From Actinomyces sp. ICM47 (GTDB lineage: Bacteria > Actinomycetota > Actinomycetes > Actinomycetales > Actinomycetaceae): DNA of 40,172 nucleotides. Under the pieces are notes generated by a model. That model ran no database searches. It was not told where the DNA came from and was given only the letters and a program-made list of their open reading frames with translations. The DNA is taken from positions 1 to 40,172 of the forward strand of contig NZ_ALCA01000047.1 in NCBI RefSeq assembly GCF_000278725.1. Reading direction: 5' to 3'. Both the position numbers and the translations under genes were made by a program. Shown one piece after another: positions 17,332-25,286 of the stretch. The stretch's first letter is position 1; every line of letters begins with the position of its first letter.

Positions 17332-18663
17332 TTAGAGTCGACCGCTCTTCTTGAGGTCAATGTAGCGGTCGGCCGTACGTGCGGGTAGCAGGTCTGCGGA
17401 CGCCTGGAGGGTCAAGGCGCCGGCGAGACGCACGTCTGCTGCCCCGGCCTCGTCGGCGCGTTCGGCGAGCGCGGCAGAGGCAGCCAGGAAAACTTGTTCG
17501 GCGTCGCTTCGACCGCTCCTGGCCCTCAGCTCGTCGGGGTCGGTGGCTGACGCGACGAGCACCGTGTGGCGCTCGGCGAGGCGCGCTACCGCGTCCGTAA
17601 ATTCGGTTTCCATGCCGGCGGGCGGGATTTTCGTGGCGAGGACGACGAAGGCGGGATGACGGACGGTTTGCTCGACCGCTGCCGCGGCCTCGGTCCAGTC
17701 GGTGACGTCGAGGCGCGGCGAAATATCCGTAAAGGCGTGCGCGAGTGACTCAATGATTTTCGCGCCGCGCACGCCGGACACGCGGGCGCGCACGCGCGAG
17801 TCCACGGCCAGGACGTGCACCTTATCGCCCGCGCGATCAGCCAGGGCAGCGAGGAGCAGAGCCGTCTCGATGGCAGAATCCAGGCGGGGCGCGCAGCCAA
17901 GTGCGATGGAGTCGACCTCCATGCGCACCGGTGCTCCCAGCAGCGCGGAGGAGGCGCGCCCGCAGTCAACGACGATCACGACATGACGGTCGCGTTCGGG
18001 GCGCCACTGGCGAACCATGAGTTCGGGGGAGCGGGCGGATGCCCGCCAGTCGATGTCGCGAGGGTCGTCGCCCTCGACGTAGGCGCGCAGGGAATCGAAC
18101 TCGGTGCCGGCTCCGCGCAGCGTCGTCGGTGTGGTGCCTTCCAGTTCGTGCAGGCGCGCCAGACGCGAGGGCAGCAAGACACGCGCCTTGAACTCCGGCA
18201 GGACCGACAGGGTGAGTGGGGCCTTGAGTGAGACCTGGCGCGCGCCCAGGTGCAGCGGCCCCCAGGAACGGATGGTGACGACGTCCGCGTGGCGCGTGCC
18301 GCGGCGCGTGGGGGCCAGGATCGTGATGATTTTCTGAGACGAGCGTGTTCCAATGCGTACGCGATGGCGCGGCGGGGCGGGGTGCAAGGATGGCGGCCAC
18401 GCGTCGCGCACGTCGAGGGTCATCGGCCGTTTCGTCGTGTTGGACAGACGCAGCGTCGCTTCGGTCGTCTGGTCGGCTCGGATCGGCCCGGTCACCTCAC
18501 GCGTCAGGCGCAGGGTCCGCGGGGAAGGAGCACCGAGTGCGTCGAGGATGCACGCCGCGACGACGAGACCGAACCATGTCCACGCGAACGCCCGCGAGGG
18601 GGCGAACGCGAGGGGAATGAGTCCGGCGAGAACGAGGAGCGCGCTGCGCGCTGAGACGATCAC
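17332..18663 (-). CDS. DUF58 domain protein
   Basis: A 443-aa protein. Two N-terminal membrane helices (SALLVLAGLIPLAFAP and WTWFGLVVAACILDALGA) are followed by a beta-rich domain and then the DUF58 core: FDSLRAYVEGDDPRDIDWRASARSPELMVRQWRPERDRHVVIVVDCGRASSA. The G-D-D-x-R-x-I-D-W box is the family hallmark, and VDCGRASS stands at the position of the metal-dependent DxSxS of von Willebrand A folds, in a changed form. DUF58 proteins pair with MoxR ATPases. GTG 18663 lies 8 nt after the MoxR stop and is the last gene of a five-gene minus-strand operon. The exact role is unknown; chaperone-like assembly of envelope factors is the usual proposal for MoxR-DUF58 pairs. Confidence 0.85.
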   Translation of the reverse strand: MIVSARSALLVLAGLIPLAFAPSRAFAWTWFGLVVAACILDALGAPSPRTLRLTREVTGPIRADQTTEATLRLSNTTKRPMTLDVRDAWPPSLHPAPPRHRVRIGTRSSQKIITILAPTRRGTRHADVVTIRSWGPLHLGARQVSLKAPLTLSVLPEFKARVLLPSRLARLHELEGTTPTTLRGAGTEFDSLRAYVEGDDPRDIDWRASARSPELMVRQWRPERDRHVVIVVDCGRASSALLGAPVRMEVDSIALGCAPRLDSAIETALLLAALADRAGDKVHVLAVDSRVRARVSGVRGAKIIESLAHAFTDISPRLDVTDWTEAAAAVEQTVRHPAFVVLATKIPPAGMETEFTDAVARLAERHTVLVASATDPDELRARSGRSDAEQVFLAASAALAERADEAGAADVRLAGALTLQASADLLPARTADRYIDLKKSGRL

Positions 18664-18671
18664 GGGTCGCC

Positions 18672-19853
18672 TCAGCGGGGGACCGGGGTCGCAGCGAGAA
18701 CACCCGAGATCACGTTGACCGCGGTAATGCCCTCGAGGTTCGCCTCGGCACGCAGTCCGAGACGGTGCGCGAGGGTCGAGGGAGCCATCGTCTTGACGTC
18801 GTCGGGGGTGACGAAGCCGCGGCCCTGGAGGAAAGCCCACACGCGCGAGGTGCGCAGCAGGGCGGTCGCACCACGCGGAGATACGCCCAGGCGGACAGCG
18901 GGGGACGTGCGGGTCGCCCGGCAGATGTCGACGAGGTAGGCCATGACGGCGGGAGCCACTTCCACGCGCGCGGCGGCCTCGCGGGCCGCGTGGAGGTCAG
19001 CGGCACCGGCGACCGGGCGGATCCCGGCCTCCTCCAGAGAGCGGGGGTTGAAGCCAGCCTGGTGGCGGGCGATGATGTCGATTTCGGCCTCGCGCGAGGG
19101 TAGGGGCAGTTCAAGCTTGAGGAGGAAGCGATCTAGCTGAGCCTCGGGAAGGGGGTAGGTTCCCTCGTATTCGACGGGGTTCTGGGTAGCGATGACCATG
19201 AAGGGCTCAGGCAGCGTGCGGGTTGCCCCGTCGATGGAAACCGTGTGTTCTTCCATGGACTCCAGGAGCGCCGACTGGGTCTTGGGAGGCGTTCGGTTGA
19301 TTTCGTCGGCGAGGAGCAGGTTCGTAAACACCGGACCCTCACGGAAAACGAACTCGGAGCGTCCCGCGTCCCAAATCATGGAGCCGGTGATATCGGCAGG
19401 CATGAGGTCGGGGGTGAACTGGATGCGCGCCATGTTGACGTCGAGCGCGCGCGCCAGCGTTCGTACGAGGAGCGTCTTGGCCACGCCCGGCACGCCCTCG
19501 AGCAGGGCATGCCCGCCGGCGACGAGTCCGACGATGAGACCGGTGACCGCAGCGTCCTGACCGACGACGGCCTTGCCGATTTCAGCCTTGAGGGCCAGGA
19601 GGGCCTCCTGGGTGTTCTTCTCGGAGCTGCTGAGGGCTCGGCCTGACCAGCCTTCGCCCGTGGGCGCGGCGTATGAGACGGGTCCGCCCGCGCGCGCAGC
19701 CGACACGGGGATACCCGTCGGGGCGGGGTACGAGGCCGGGGATCCCTGGGGCGGGTAGGCGCCGGAAGGAGCAGACGGCGTCGGAGAACCCGACGTGGGC
19801 GTGCCACCCGCGGGGCCGTAGGGCTGGCGGGGGCCGGGGACGGGGTTAGTCAT
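18672..19853 (-). CDS. MoxR family AAA+ ATPase with long Pro/Ser/Gly-rich N terminus
   Basis: A 393-aa AAA+ ATPase. Residues 1 to about 65 are low-complexity (PGPRQPYGPAGG, PSGAYPPQGSPASYPAP). The ATPase core follows: EIGKAVVGQDAAVTGLIVGLVAGGHALLEGVPGVAKT (Walker A GVPGVAKT), FTPDLMPADITGS, LLADEINRTPPKTQSALLESMEEH (Walker B plus the MoxR insert), and VIATQNPVEYEGTYPLPEAQLDRF (sensor 1 and Arg-finger region). It probably works with the DUF58 protein to mature or insert cofactor or complex parts at the envelope. ATG 19853 has AGGAG 7 nt upstream; it overlaps the DUF4350 stop by 8 nt. The ordinary MoxR length is about 320-350, so the tail is extra. Confidence 0.9.
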   Translation of the reverse strand: MTNPVPGPRQPYGPAGGTPTSGSPTPSAPSGAYPPQGSPASYPAPTGIPVSAARAGGPVSYAAPTGEGWSGRALSSSEKNTQEALLALKAEIGKAVVGQDAAVTGLIVGLVAGGHALLEGVPGVAKTLLVRTLARALDVNMARIQFTPDLMPADITGSMIWDAGRSEFVFREGPVFTNLLLADEINRTPPKTQSALLESMEEHTVSIDGATRTLPEPFMVIATQNPVEYEGTYPLPEAQLDRFLLKLELPLPSREAEIDIIARHQAGFNPRSLEEAGIRPVAGAADLHAAREAAARVEVAPAVMAYLVDICRATRTSPAVRLGVSPRGATALLRTSRVWAFLQGRGFVTPDDVKTMAPSTLAHRLGLRAEANLEGITAVNVISGVLAATPVPR

Positions 19854-20994
19854 GGCGGATCTCCTTCTCAAAGGCGTCGAGGTCGTTGGCGAGTTGGACG
19901 AGGGCTGCTTCGTTGACGGGGGGCGGACCCCACAGGAGTGCCTCGTAGCGGGAGGGTGGCAGGCCTCGAAGCGTGAACGCCTGCGTGAGGGCGTTGCGAT
20001 CCGCGCTGGTAGAAACTCCCAGCGACGAAGCGATGCGCGAGGCGCACGCGCTGCGTAGAGCCGACGCCGCGTGCCCGTATGCACGCTGCGTGCGTAGGAG
20101 ACGTGCTTTGCCGATGAGGGTCTCGGCGGCGGGCACCTCGACGGGCAGACGCTCGGGCGTCAAGGGACCAAGCCTCCTGCCGAAAGCCAGGGCGAGGAGC
20201 GCAAGAGAACCCGCAACGGTGAGGAACGCGGGGGCGAGGTAGGGGGACTGAGTCGGCGTGGTCTCGGCTGGCGACACACCGTCGGTGCGGGACGCGATAT
20301 ACCAGGCGACCTTCGGGGTCCGCCCGATTGCGTTGAGCGCGAGAGCGGCGTTGCCTGCCTCCAGGATCCCTCGGTTACGCACCCGCACCGAATCGGGGAT
20401 GACGGCGCGGAATCGGCCATCCTGGATTCGTTCGGCGTACGCGTAGGTCTCACCGTCCGCCGTGAAACACATCTGCCAGTTGGCACCCGCGCCGGACACG
20501 GAGTACCGGGACGGGATGATCTCCGCGGCCCGTCCCGCGATCTCCGACGCGCAAGCCGGTGTGACCTTCGTGCTGCTCGCAGGCCCGCGATCACCGGACA
20601 GTCCGTCTAAATAGGCGGGCGAACTCCCAAATTCTTCCTCCAGGCCGATGTAGACAACGTTGGCGCGCGTCTCCACATCCTGCTCGATGGTGTGCGACAT
20701 GCGGGACGGAAAGACGACGACGAGCGTCGTATCCTCGCCCACCGTTGCCGCCTGCTTCGCGGTCACTTCACGCACCGAGACCCCGTGCTTCTTGAGAACC
20801 TGCGCGAGGGCTTGAGCGCCGTCACCCGTTGGGTTGCGAATGCCGACGGGGACGGCGTTCATACGTCCGTCAGGCAATGCGGCGAGCCCGAAGAAAACAA
20901 GGATCACGAAGGCGATAATCAAGAGCGCGGGGCGCGCTGCACTCGCGCGCTCGCGCGCCGTGGGCGTCACAACGTGAGTCGACGTGGCTTTCAT
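19846..20994 (-). CDS. DUF4350 domain membrane protein
   Basis: A 382-aa protein with a membrane helix at about 20-42 (ALLIIAFVILVFFGLAAL), an outside domain of about 220 residues (NPTGDGAQALAQVLKKHGVSVREVTAKQ...TTLVVVFPSRM; this DUF4350 core resembles the GldG/ABC-2-associated fold), a second helix at about 262-282 (APAFLTVAGSLALLALAFG) and a cytoplasmic tail of about 100 residues. The tail is helical and rich in Arg and Ala. The ATG overlaps the DUF4129 stop (ATGA, 20991-20994). It is in the same operon as MoxR and DUF58, matching the actinobacterial order DUF4350-MoxR-DUF58. Function unknown. Confidence 0.8.
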   Translation of the reverse strand: MKATSTHVVTPTARERASAARPALLIIAFVILVFFGLAALPDGRMNAVPVGIRNPTGDGAQALAQVLKKHGVSVREVTAKQAATVGEDTTLVVVFPSRMSHTIEQDVETRANVVYIGLEEEFGSSPAYLDGLSGDRGPASSTKVTPACASEIAGRAAEIIPSRYSVSGAGANWQMCFTADGETYAYAERIQDGRFRAVIPDSVRVRNRGILEAGNAALALNAIGRTPKVAWYIASRTDGVSPAETTPTQSPYLAPAFLTVAGSLALLALAFGRRLGPLTPERLPVEVPAAETLIGKARLLRTQRAYGHAASALRSACASRIASSLGVSTSADRNALTQAFTLRGLPPSRYEALLWGPPPVNEAALVQLANDLDAFEKEIRHD

Positions 20995-21623
20995 GCGTGA
21001 TCCTGCGCCTTTCGGCACTGAGCCAACAAAATGGGTGTCAGCTCGCGCAGCGCGTTGACGTCCTGCTCGGCAACAGACGAATGCCCGTAGCGCACGCGGT
21101 CGAACGTCCGTGCGTGGTGGCCGAGCGCAGTCCCCTGATCGGGAACGACGCGCGTTGCGGCAACCGCAGCTTCGCGCGCCGTCAAGCCCGGCGTCGCCGA
21201 GACGACCTCACACTCATCCAACCCAACGACCATCAGACGGTAGGCCCACACATAGGCGAGGTTCCAATCCTCGGCAGCCACGGCCTCGTCGAAGCGCCGA
21301 CGAATATCCTCCTCGGTGGCCTCCACCTCGAAAACCGAGTGGGACGCGCGAATCCGCAACCGGATCGGGTTGAGGATCACCGCGATCAGGACGGCCGCGA
21401 TGATAATGATCGCGAGGATCACCAGGATCAGGGGCATCGGCGGAGTATCGACCTCATGCCAGGTGAACGCGTTCGCGAGCTTGGTGAAGGCGGATTGGAG
21501 AAGACGCTTAAAACCGCTCGAATCGGTGTTGTAAACGGAGCGCGCGAGTTCTTCGCTCAGCCACGACTGGGCCTCGCCCTCGTCGGGCGTCAGGGGAGGA
21601 TCGCACGCGAACACAGCCGACAC
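20991..21623 (-). CDS. DUF4129 domain membrane protein
   Basis: A 210-aa protein with a short N-terminal part outside (DEGEAQSWLSEELARSVYNTDSSGFKRLLQSAFTKLANAF), one strong membrane helix (PLILVILAIIIIAAVLIAVIL, about 63-83) and a cytoplasmic C-terminal DUF4129 region (RFDEAVAAEDWNLAYVWAYRLMVVGLDE...PGLTAREAA...FDRVRYGHSSVAEQDVNALREL). This is the common DUF4129 arrangement, with the C-terminal 'FDxVRYG' box seen in transglutaminase-linked family members. Start GTG 21623 is 3 nt after the upstream stop; no clear Shine-Dalgarno. It is coupled to the MoxR operon. Function unknown. Confidence 0.75.
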   Translation of the reverse strand: MSAVFACDPPLTPDEGEAQSWLSEELARSVYNTDSSGFKRLLQSAFTKLANAFTWHEVDTPPMPLILVILAIIIIAAVLIAVILNPIRLRIRASHSVFEVEATEEDIRRRFDEAVAAEDWNLAYVWAYRLMVVGLDECEVVSATPGLTAREAAVAATRVVPDQGTALGHHARTFDRVRYGHSSVAEQDVNALRELTPILLAQCRKAQDHA

Positions 21624-21626
21624 CGC

Positions 21627-22859
21627 CTAGCCCTGGCTTGCGTGGGCGAGGAGGGGCGCGAAATTCTCCTTGCGGATCTTCTCGTCCACGTACATGAGGG
21701 TCTGGTACGCCGCCAGGATGGGGACCACGAGTGAGTAGGCGAGCATCTGGAGAGCCGAGATCACTCCGTATAGGATGATCGTCGACCAGACGTTGCTTGG
21801 CGAGGAGGGATCCCCGAGGATCGTGAACATGACAATCACGGCAATAATGCCGATGATCTGAACGATCATGCCCGCGATGAAGCCGACCACCACGTTGATC
21901 AGGATCACTCTGCCCAGAGTCACCCAGAACGACCCTGAGGTCAGCGCCCACGAGCGCTTAACGGCCTCGATGGGTCCCTTCTCCTCCAGCACAGCGCAAA
22001 TCGGCGTGTACAGGAAGCGGATACTGATGACGTAGCTCACCAAGACCACGGGAAGCGCCAGAGCAAGCAACAGGCCAAATAAACTGAAGAATGCATCCGA
22101 GCCGGGCCAGCTGTACAGCGACATGAAGAACAAGATGACCAAGACCAGCAGGGGACTCCCGACCGCGAGCATCGAGAGGAACGAGGCCCCCAGCATCGAC
22201 CAGAGTCGAGGTTTGACGAGCGCCCACGACTGCTTGAACGTGATTTTCTTGCCGATGACGAGCTGCGAGACGGCTACCGAGAGGACCCCGTCGAGCACGG
22301 TACCCGCCAGGAAGGAGCCAGCAAGAAGCGCGATGTAGCCGACGATCGTTGACACGACGGACATATAGGCGGAGTCGAGTAGAGCCTTGGAGGAGGCCTG
22401 CGGGTCCAGATCGCCCATCAACGACGTGAAAGAGAACAGCGGCAGCATGGTTCCCGCCAGGCTGAGCAGCGCCACGACAGTCATGACGATGATCGTGAAG
22501 CCGAACAGTACCGAGGGGTTCTTGCGCAGTGCGGAAAACGATCCGGAGAACAGGTCGGTGAGGGTGAGCGGGCGCAGCGGGATGATGCCGGGTTTGGGAG
22601 CCCAACTCCACGTGCCTGCCTGGCTGTAACCGGATGCGGTGGGAGCGCTGTTACCCGGTGTGTCGGGGGCCGCGTATGCGGGCTGGGGAGCGGCCACGCC
22701 TGCGGGGCCTGCGCCGGGCGGCGCGAAGGCGGGCTGGCCGGAGGGACCCGGGTAAGCGGGCTGGGGCGCCTGCGCAGCCTGCCCGTTCTGGGGTGGAACA
22801 GCGTCCGCGTGCCCCAGATCGTACTGGGTCGGATCGGGTGAGGTCCACGGGGAACTCAT
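21627..22859 (-). CDS. Multi-pass membrane protein, GPDPase-type membrane domain
   Basis: A 410-aa protein. The first about 90 residues are a disordered, Pro/Ala/Gly-rich cytoplasmic stretch (QAPQPAYPGPSGQPAFAPPG). Then PGIIPLRPLTLTDLFSGSFSALRKNPSVLFGFTIIVMTVVALLSL opens a six-helix membrane region. The motif 'IPLRPLxLxDLFxGSFxALRxNP' is that of the glycerophosphoryl diester phosphodiesterase membrane domain family, but no phosphodiesterase catalytic domain is attached. It is therefore likely a membrane scaffold, not an enzyme. ATG 22859 is preferred over the upstream TTG since GGAGG lies 5 nt before it. It is the first gene of the MoxR operon, divergent from mtrA across 143 bp. Confidence 0.75.
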   Translation of the reverse strand: MSSPWTSPDPTQYDLGHADAVPPQNGQAAQAPQPAYPGPSGQPAFAPPGAGPAGVAAPQPAYAAPDTPGNSAPTASGYSQAGTWSWAPKPGIIPLRPLTLTDLFSGSFSALRKNPSVLFGFTIIVMTVVALLSLAGTMLPLFSFTSLMGDLDPQASSKALLDSAYMSVVSTIVGYIALLAGSFLAGTVLDGVLSVAVSQLVIGKKITFKQSWALVKPRLWSMLGASFLSMLAVGSPLLVLVILFFMSLYSWPGSDAFFSLFGLLLALALPVVLVSYVISIRFLYTPICAVLEEKGPIEAVKRSWALTSGSFWVTLGRVILINVVVGFIAGMIVQIIGIIAVIVMFTILGDPSSPSNVWSTIILYGVISALQMLAYSLVVPILAAYQTLMYVDEKIRKENFAPLLAHASQG

Positions 22860-22989
22860 CAATACCTCCAGGTTGCCTGTGTTGTCCTGATCTCAATCCT
22901 GCCATAGGTGCGCAGCGTGCGAAACCTTATGACAGTGAGAAACGCTCGTGCCGCCGACGGAATCTTCTGCATCCATGACCGATTCGTGA

Positions 22990-22995
22990 CACTAT
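22990..22995 (+). promoter_or_regulatory. Possible -10 box CACTAT before mtrA
   Basis: CACTAT keeps the most conserved A2 and T6 of the -10 consensus and lies 7 nt before the ATG at 23003. TATCGT overlaps it at 22993-22998 but is only 4 nt from the ATG. If the first is used, mtrA is leaderless. The evidence is weaker than for the TANNNT sites elsewhere. Confidence 0.3.
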
Positions 22996-23002
22996 CGTGA
23001 CT

Positions 23003-23686
23003 ATGAGTTCGTGCATCCTCGTCGTCGACGACGACGTCGCCCTGGCCGAGATGATCGGCATCGTCCTCGAGAACGAGGGCTATAGCGTCGTCTTTTGTTC
23101 CGATGGATCCCAGGCTCTGTCTCAGTTTCAGGAGCACAACCCCGACCTGGTCCTCCTCGACGTCATGCTTCCCGGCATGGACGGCTTCGACGTGTGCCGG
23201 GCGATTCGTCGCGTCTCTGACGCCCCGATCGTGATGCTGACCGCCCGCTCTGATACGTCGGACGTGGTGACGGGGCTCGAAGCTGGCGCGGACGACTATG
23301 TGCCTAAGCCCTTCAAGCCCAAGGAACTCGTGGCGCGCGTGCGCGCACGCCTGCGCGGCCGCGAGGACTCGCAGGTCGACGAGGGGCTGACATTGCAGGA
23401 CCTCACCATCGACGTGGCTGGACACATCGTGAAACGCGACGGGCGCATGATCGCCCTGACGCCTCTCGAGTTCGATCTTCTGGCAACGCTGGCGCGCTCC
23501 CCGTGGAAGGTCTTCTCCCGCGAGGAACTCCTCGAGCAGGTGTGGGGATACCGGCACGCCGCCGACACCAGACTGGTGAACGTTCATGTCCAGCGTCTGC
23601 GTTCCAAGATCGAACGTGATCCTGAAAAGCCCGAGCTGGTCGTGACCGTCCGCGGGGTTGGGTACCGTGCCGGCACGGGTGCGTAG
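23003..23686 (+). CDS. mtrA: MtrA response regulator
   Basis: A 227-aa OmpR/PhoB-type response regulator and partner of MtrB. The receiver domain is at about 1-115, with acidic pocket D9-D11, phosphoacceptor D53 (LLDVMLPGMDG), T80 and K102 (YVPKPFKPKEL). A winged-helix DNA-binding domain is at about 130-225: LTPLEFDLLATLARSPWKVFSREELLEQVWGYRHAADTRLVNVHVQRLRSKIERDP and VRGVGYRAG. Identity as MtrA rests on the mtrA-mtrB-lpqB order and the high resemblance to known MtrA. It controls cell-wall and division genes in actinobacteria. The ATG at 23003 is chosen; GTG 22997 adds two residues. The 3' end overlaps mtrB. Confidence 0.92.
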   Translation: MSSCILVVDDDVALAEMIGIVLENEGYSVVFCSDGSQALSQFQEHNPDLVLLDVMLPGMDGFDVCRAIRRVSDAPIVMLTARSDTSDVVTGLEAGADDYVPKPFKPKELVARVRARLRGREDSQVDEGLTLQDLTIDVAGHIVKRDGRMIALTPLEFDLLATLARSPWKVFSREELLEQVWGYRHAADTRLVNVHVQRLRSKIERDPEKPELVVTVRGVGYRAGTGA

Positions 23687-25286
23687 CCACCGCGCGGCGC
23701 GCTTCGTTCGTACCGTCACGACTTCGAGGCCATGGAGGTCCCTGCGTTCAACGCAGCTCGTCCACCGCATCCGTCACTCTCTGTCGGCTAAGCTCGCACT
23801 GGCCATCACGGCCGCCGCGCTGGTGATCCTTCTTGTCTTCGGCGTCATTGTTGCCTCCCAGCTGCGCACCTCCATGTTCGAGACGCGCCGGGATGCGATC
23901 CTTGCCGACGCCTCGCTGCGCTTCTCCTCGGCTCAGTCGGTGTTCTCCTCCTCGACGGCCACGTCCGCCGACCAAGTCCAGGAATCCGCGCGCGGTGCCC
24001 TGGCCTCGCTGAAAGCCTCCGCCGCCGGCGCTGGCGCGACCAACGTGGCGCTGCTGCGAGCGGAGGGATCCACGGCCTCGCTGCGTATCAACCAGGTCGA
24101 GGACGAGCAGATGCGTGGCCTCATCACGCCCCAGATGCGCGAGGCCGTGGCTGGGGGCGGTGCCCAGTGGCAGTCGGTGGCCATCCGGTCCTCCACTACC
24201 GACAAGGTCTCGCCCGGCATTCTCGTGGGCACTCAGGTGCAGTTGCCGCGCGCGGGCGCGCACGAGCTCTACATCCTCTACTCGCTGGAAGCCGACCAGA
24301 GCCAGGTCGACGTCGTTCTACGCGTGCTCGCCCTGACCTCCCTGCCGATCATCCTGGCACTGCCGATCGGCGTGTTCGCCCTGCTCCATCGTCTCCTCCT
24401 CCCGGTGCGCCTGACCGTCCACGCGGCCACCAGGGCGGCGGAAGGAGACCTGGACGTGCGTGTCGAGGTACACGGTGCCGACGAAATGGCGGCCCTGGGA
24501 CGGGCCTTCAACGCGATGACCTCCTCCCTCCAGGACACAATCACCCGCTACGACGAGCTGGCCAAGCTCCAGCAGCGCTTCGTCTCCGACGTCTCCCACG
24601 AGCTGCGCACCCCGCTGACCACGATCCGCATGGCCGAAGAGATCGTGTGGGACAACCGCGATGACCTGCCTGCCCACGCGCGCCGCTCCGCTGAGCTGCT
24701 GCACGACCAGACTGAACGCATGGAGCAGATGCTCGCCGACCTCCTCGAAATTTCGCGCTACGATGCGGCGAGCGCACTGCTCGATGCCGAAGAACACGAC
24801 CTGCGCCCCATCGTCACCCGCGTCGTGGAAGGCTGCGCGGAACTGGCGCAGCGGCAGGGCGTCGCGGTGATAATCGACGCCCCCAGCTGCGCCGCCGCCG
24901 AGATCGACGAGCGCCGCATCGAGCGCGTCATCCGCAACCTGGTCGTCAACGCGATCGAACACGCCGACGGGACAGACGTGACGATCACCGTGGCCACGAG
25001 TGACACCGACGTGGCCTGCCGCGTGCGCGACCGGGGCGTCGGCATGACCCAGGAGGTCGCCGACCACGTGTTCGACCGCTTCTACCGAGCCGACACCGCA
25101 CGCGCACGCACGACCGGCGGCACGGGCCTGGGCCTGGCCATCGCGACCGAGGACGTGGCGATCCACGGCGGCCGCCTCCAGGCGTACGGCGAACCAGGGA
25201 AGGGAGCCTCGTTCCTCATGACGCTGCCCAAACACCCCGGCGACGAGATCGCCACATGGCCCCTGACGCTGTGGGAGGACGAATGA
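23667..25286 (+). CDS. mtrB: MtrB sensor histidine kinase
   Basis: A membrane histidine kinase of about 539 aa. Basic N terminus (1-42), TM1 (about 43-63, LALAITAAALVILLVFGVIVA), an outside sensor domain of about 155 residues, TM2 (VVLRVLALTSLPIILALPIGVFALL), HAMP (RLTVHAATRAAEGDLDVRVEVHGADEMAALGRAFNAM), HisKA with phospho-His at about H311 (FVSDVSHELRTPLTTIRMAEEIV) and HATPase_c with N box (RVIRNLVVNAIEHA), G1 (VRDRGVGM) and G2 (TGGTGLGLAI). It phosphorylates MtrA. Start codons overlap the mtrA end: GTG 23667 is used here; TTG 23658 and GTG 23679 are also possible. The stop overlaps lpqB (ATGA). Confidence 0.92.
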   Translation: MPARVRSHRAARFVRTVTTSRPWRSLRSTQLVHRIRHSLSAKLALAITAAALVILLVFGVIVASQLRTSMFETRRDAILADASLRFSSAQSVFSSSTATSADQVQESARGALASLKASAAGAGATNVALLRAEGSTASLRINQVEDEQMRGLITPQMREAVAGGGAQWQSVAIRSSTTDKVSPGILVGTQVQLPRAGAHELYILYSLEADQSQVDVVLRVLALTSLPIILALPIGVFALLHRLLLPVRLTVHAATRAAEGDLDVRVEVHGADEMAALGRAFNAMTSSLQDTITRYDELAKLQQRFVSDVSHELRTPLTTIRMAEEIVWDNRDDLPAHARRSAELLHDQTERMEQMLADLLEISRYDAASALLDAEEHDLRPIVTRVVEGCAELAQRQGVAVIIDAPSCAAAEIDERRIERVIRNLVVNAIEHADGTDVTITVATSDTDVACRVRDRGVGMTQEVADHVFDRFYRADTARARTTGGTGLGLAIATEDVAIHGGRLQAYGEPGKGASFLMTLPKHPGDEIATWPLTLWEDE

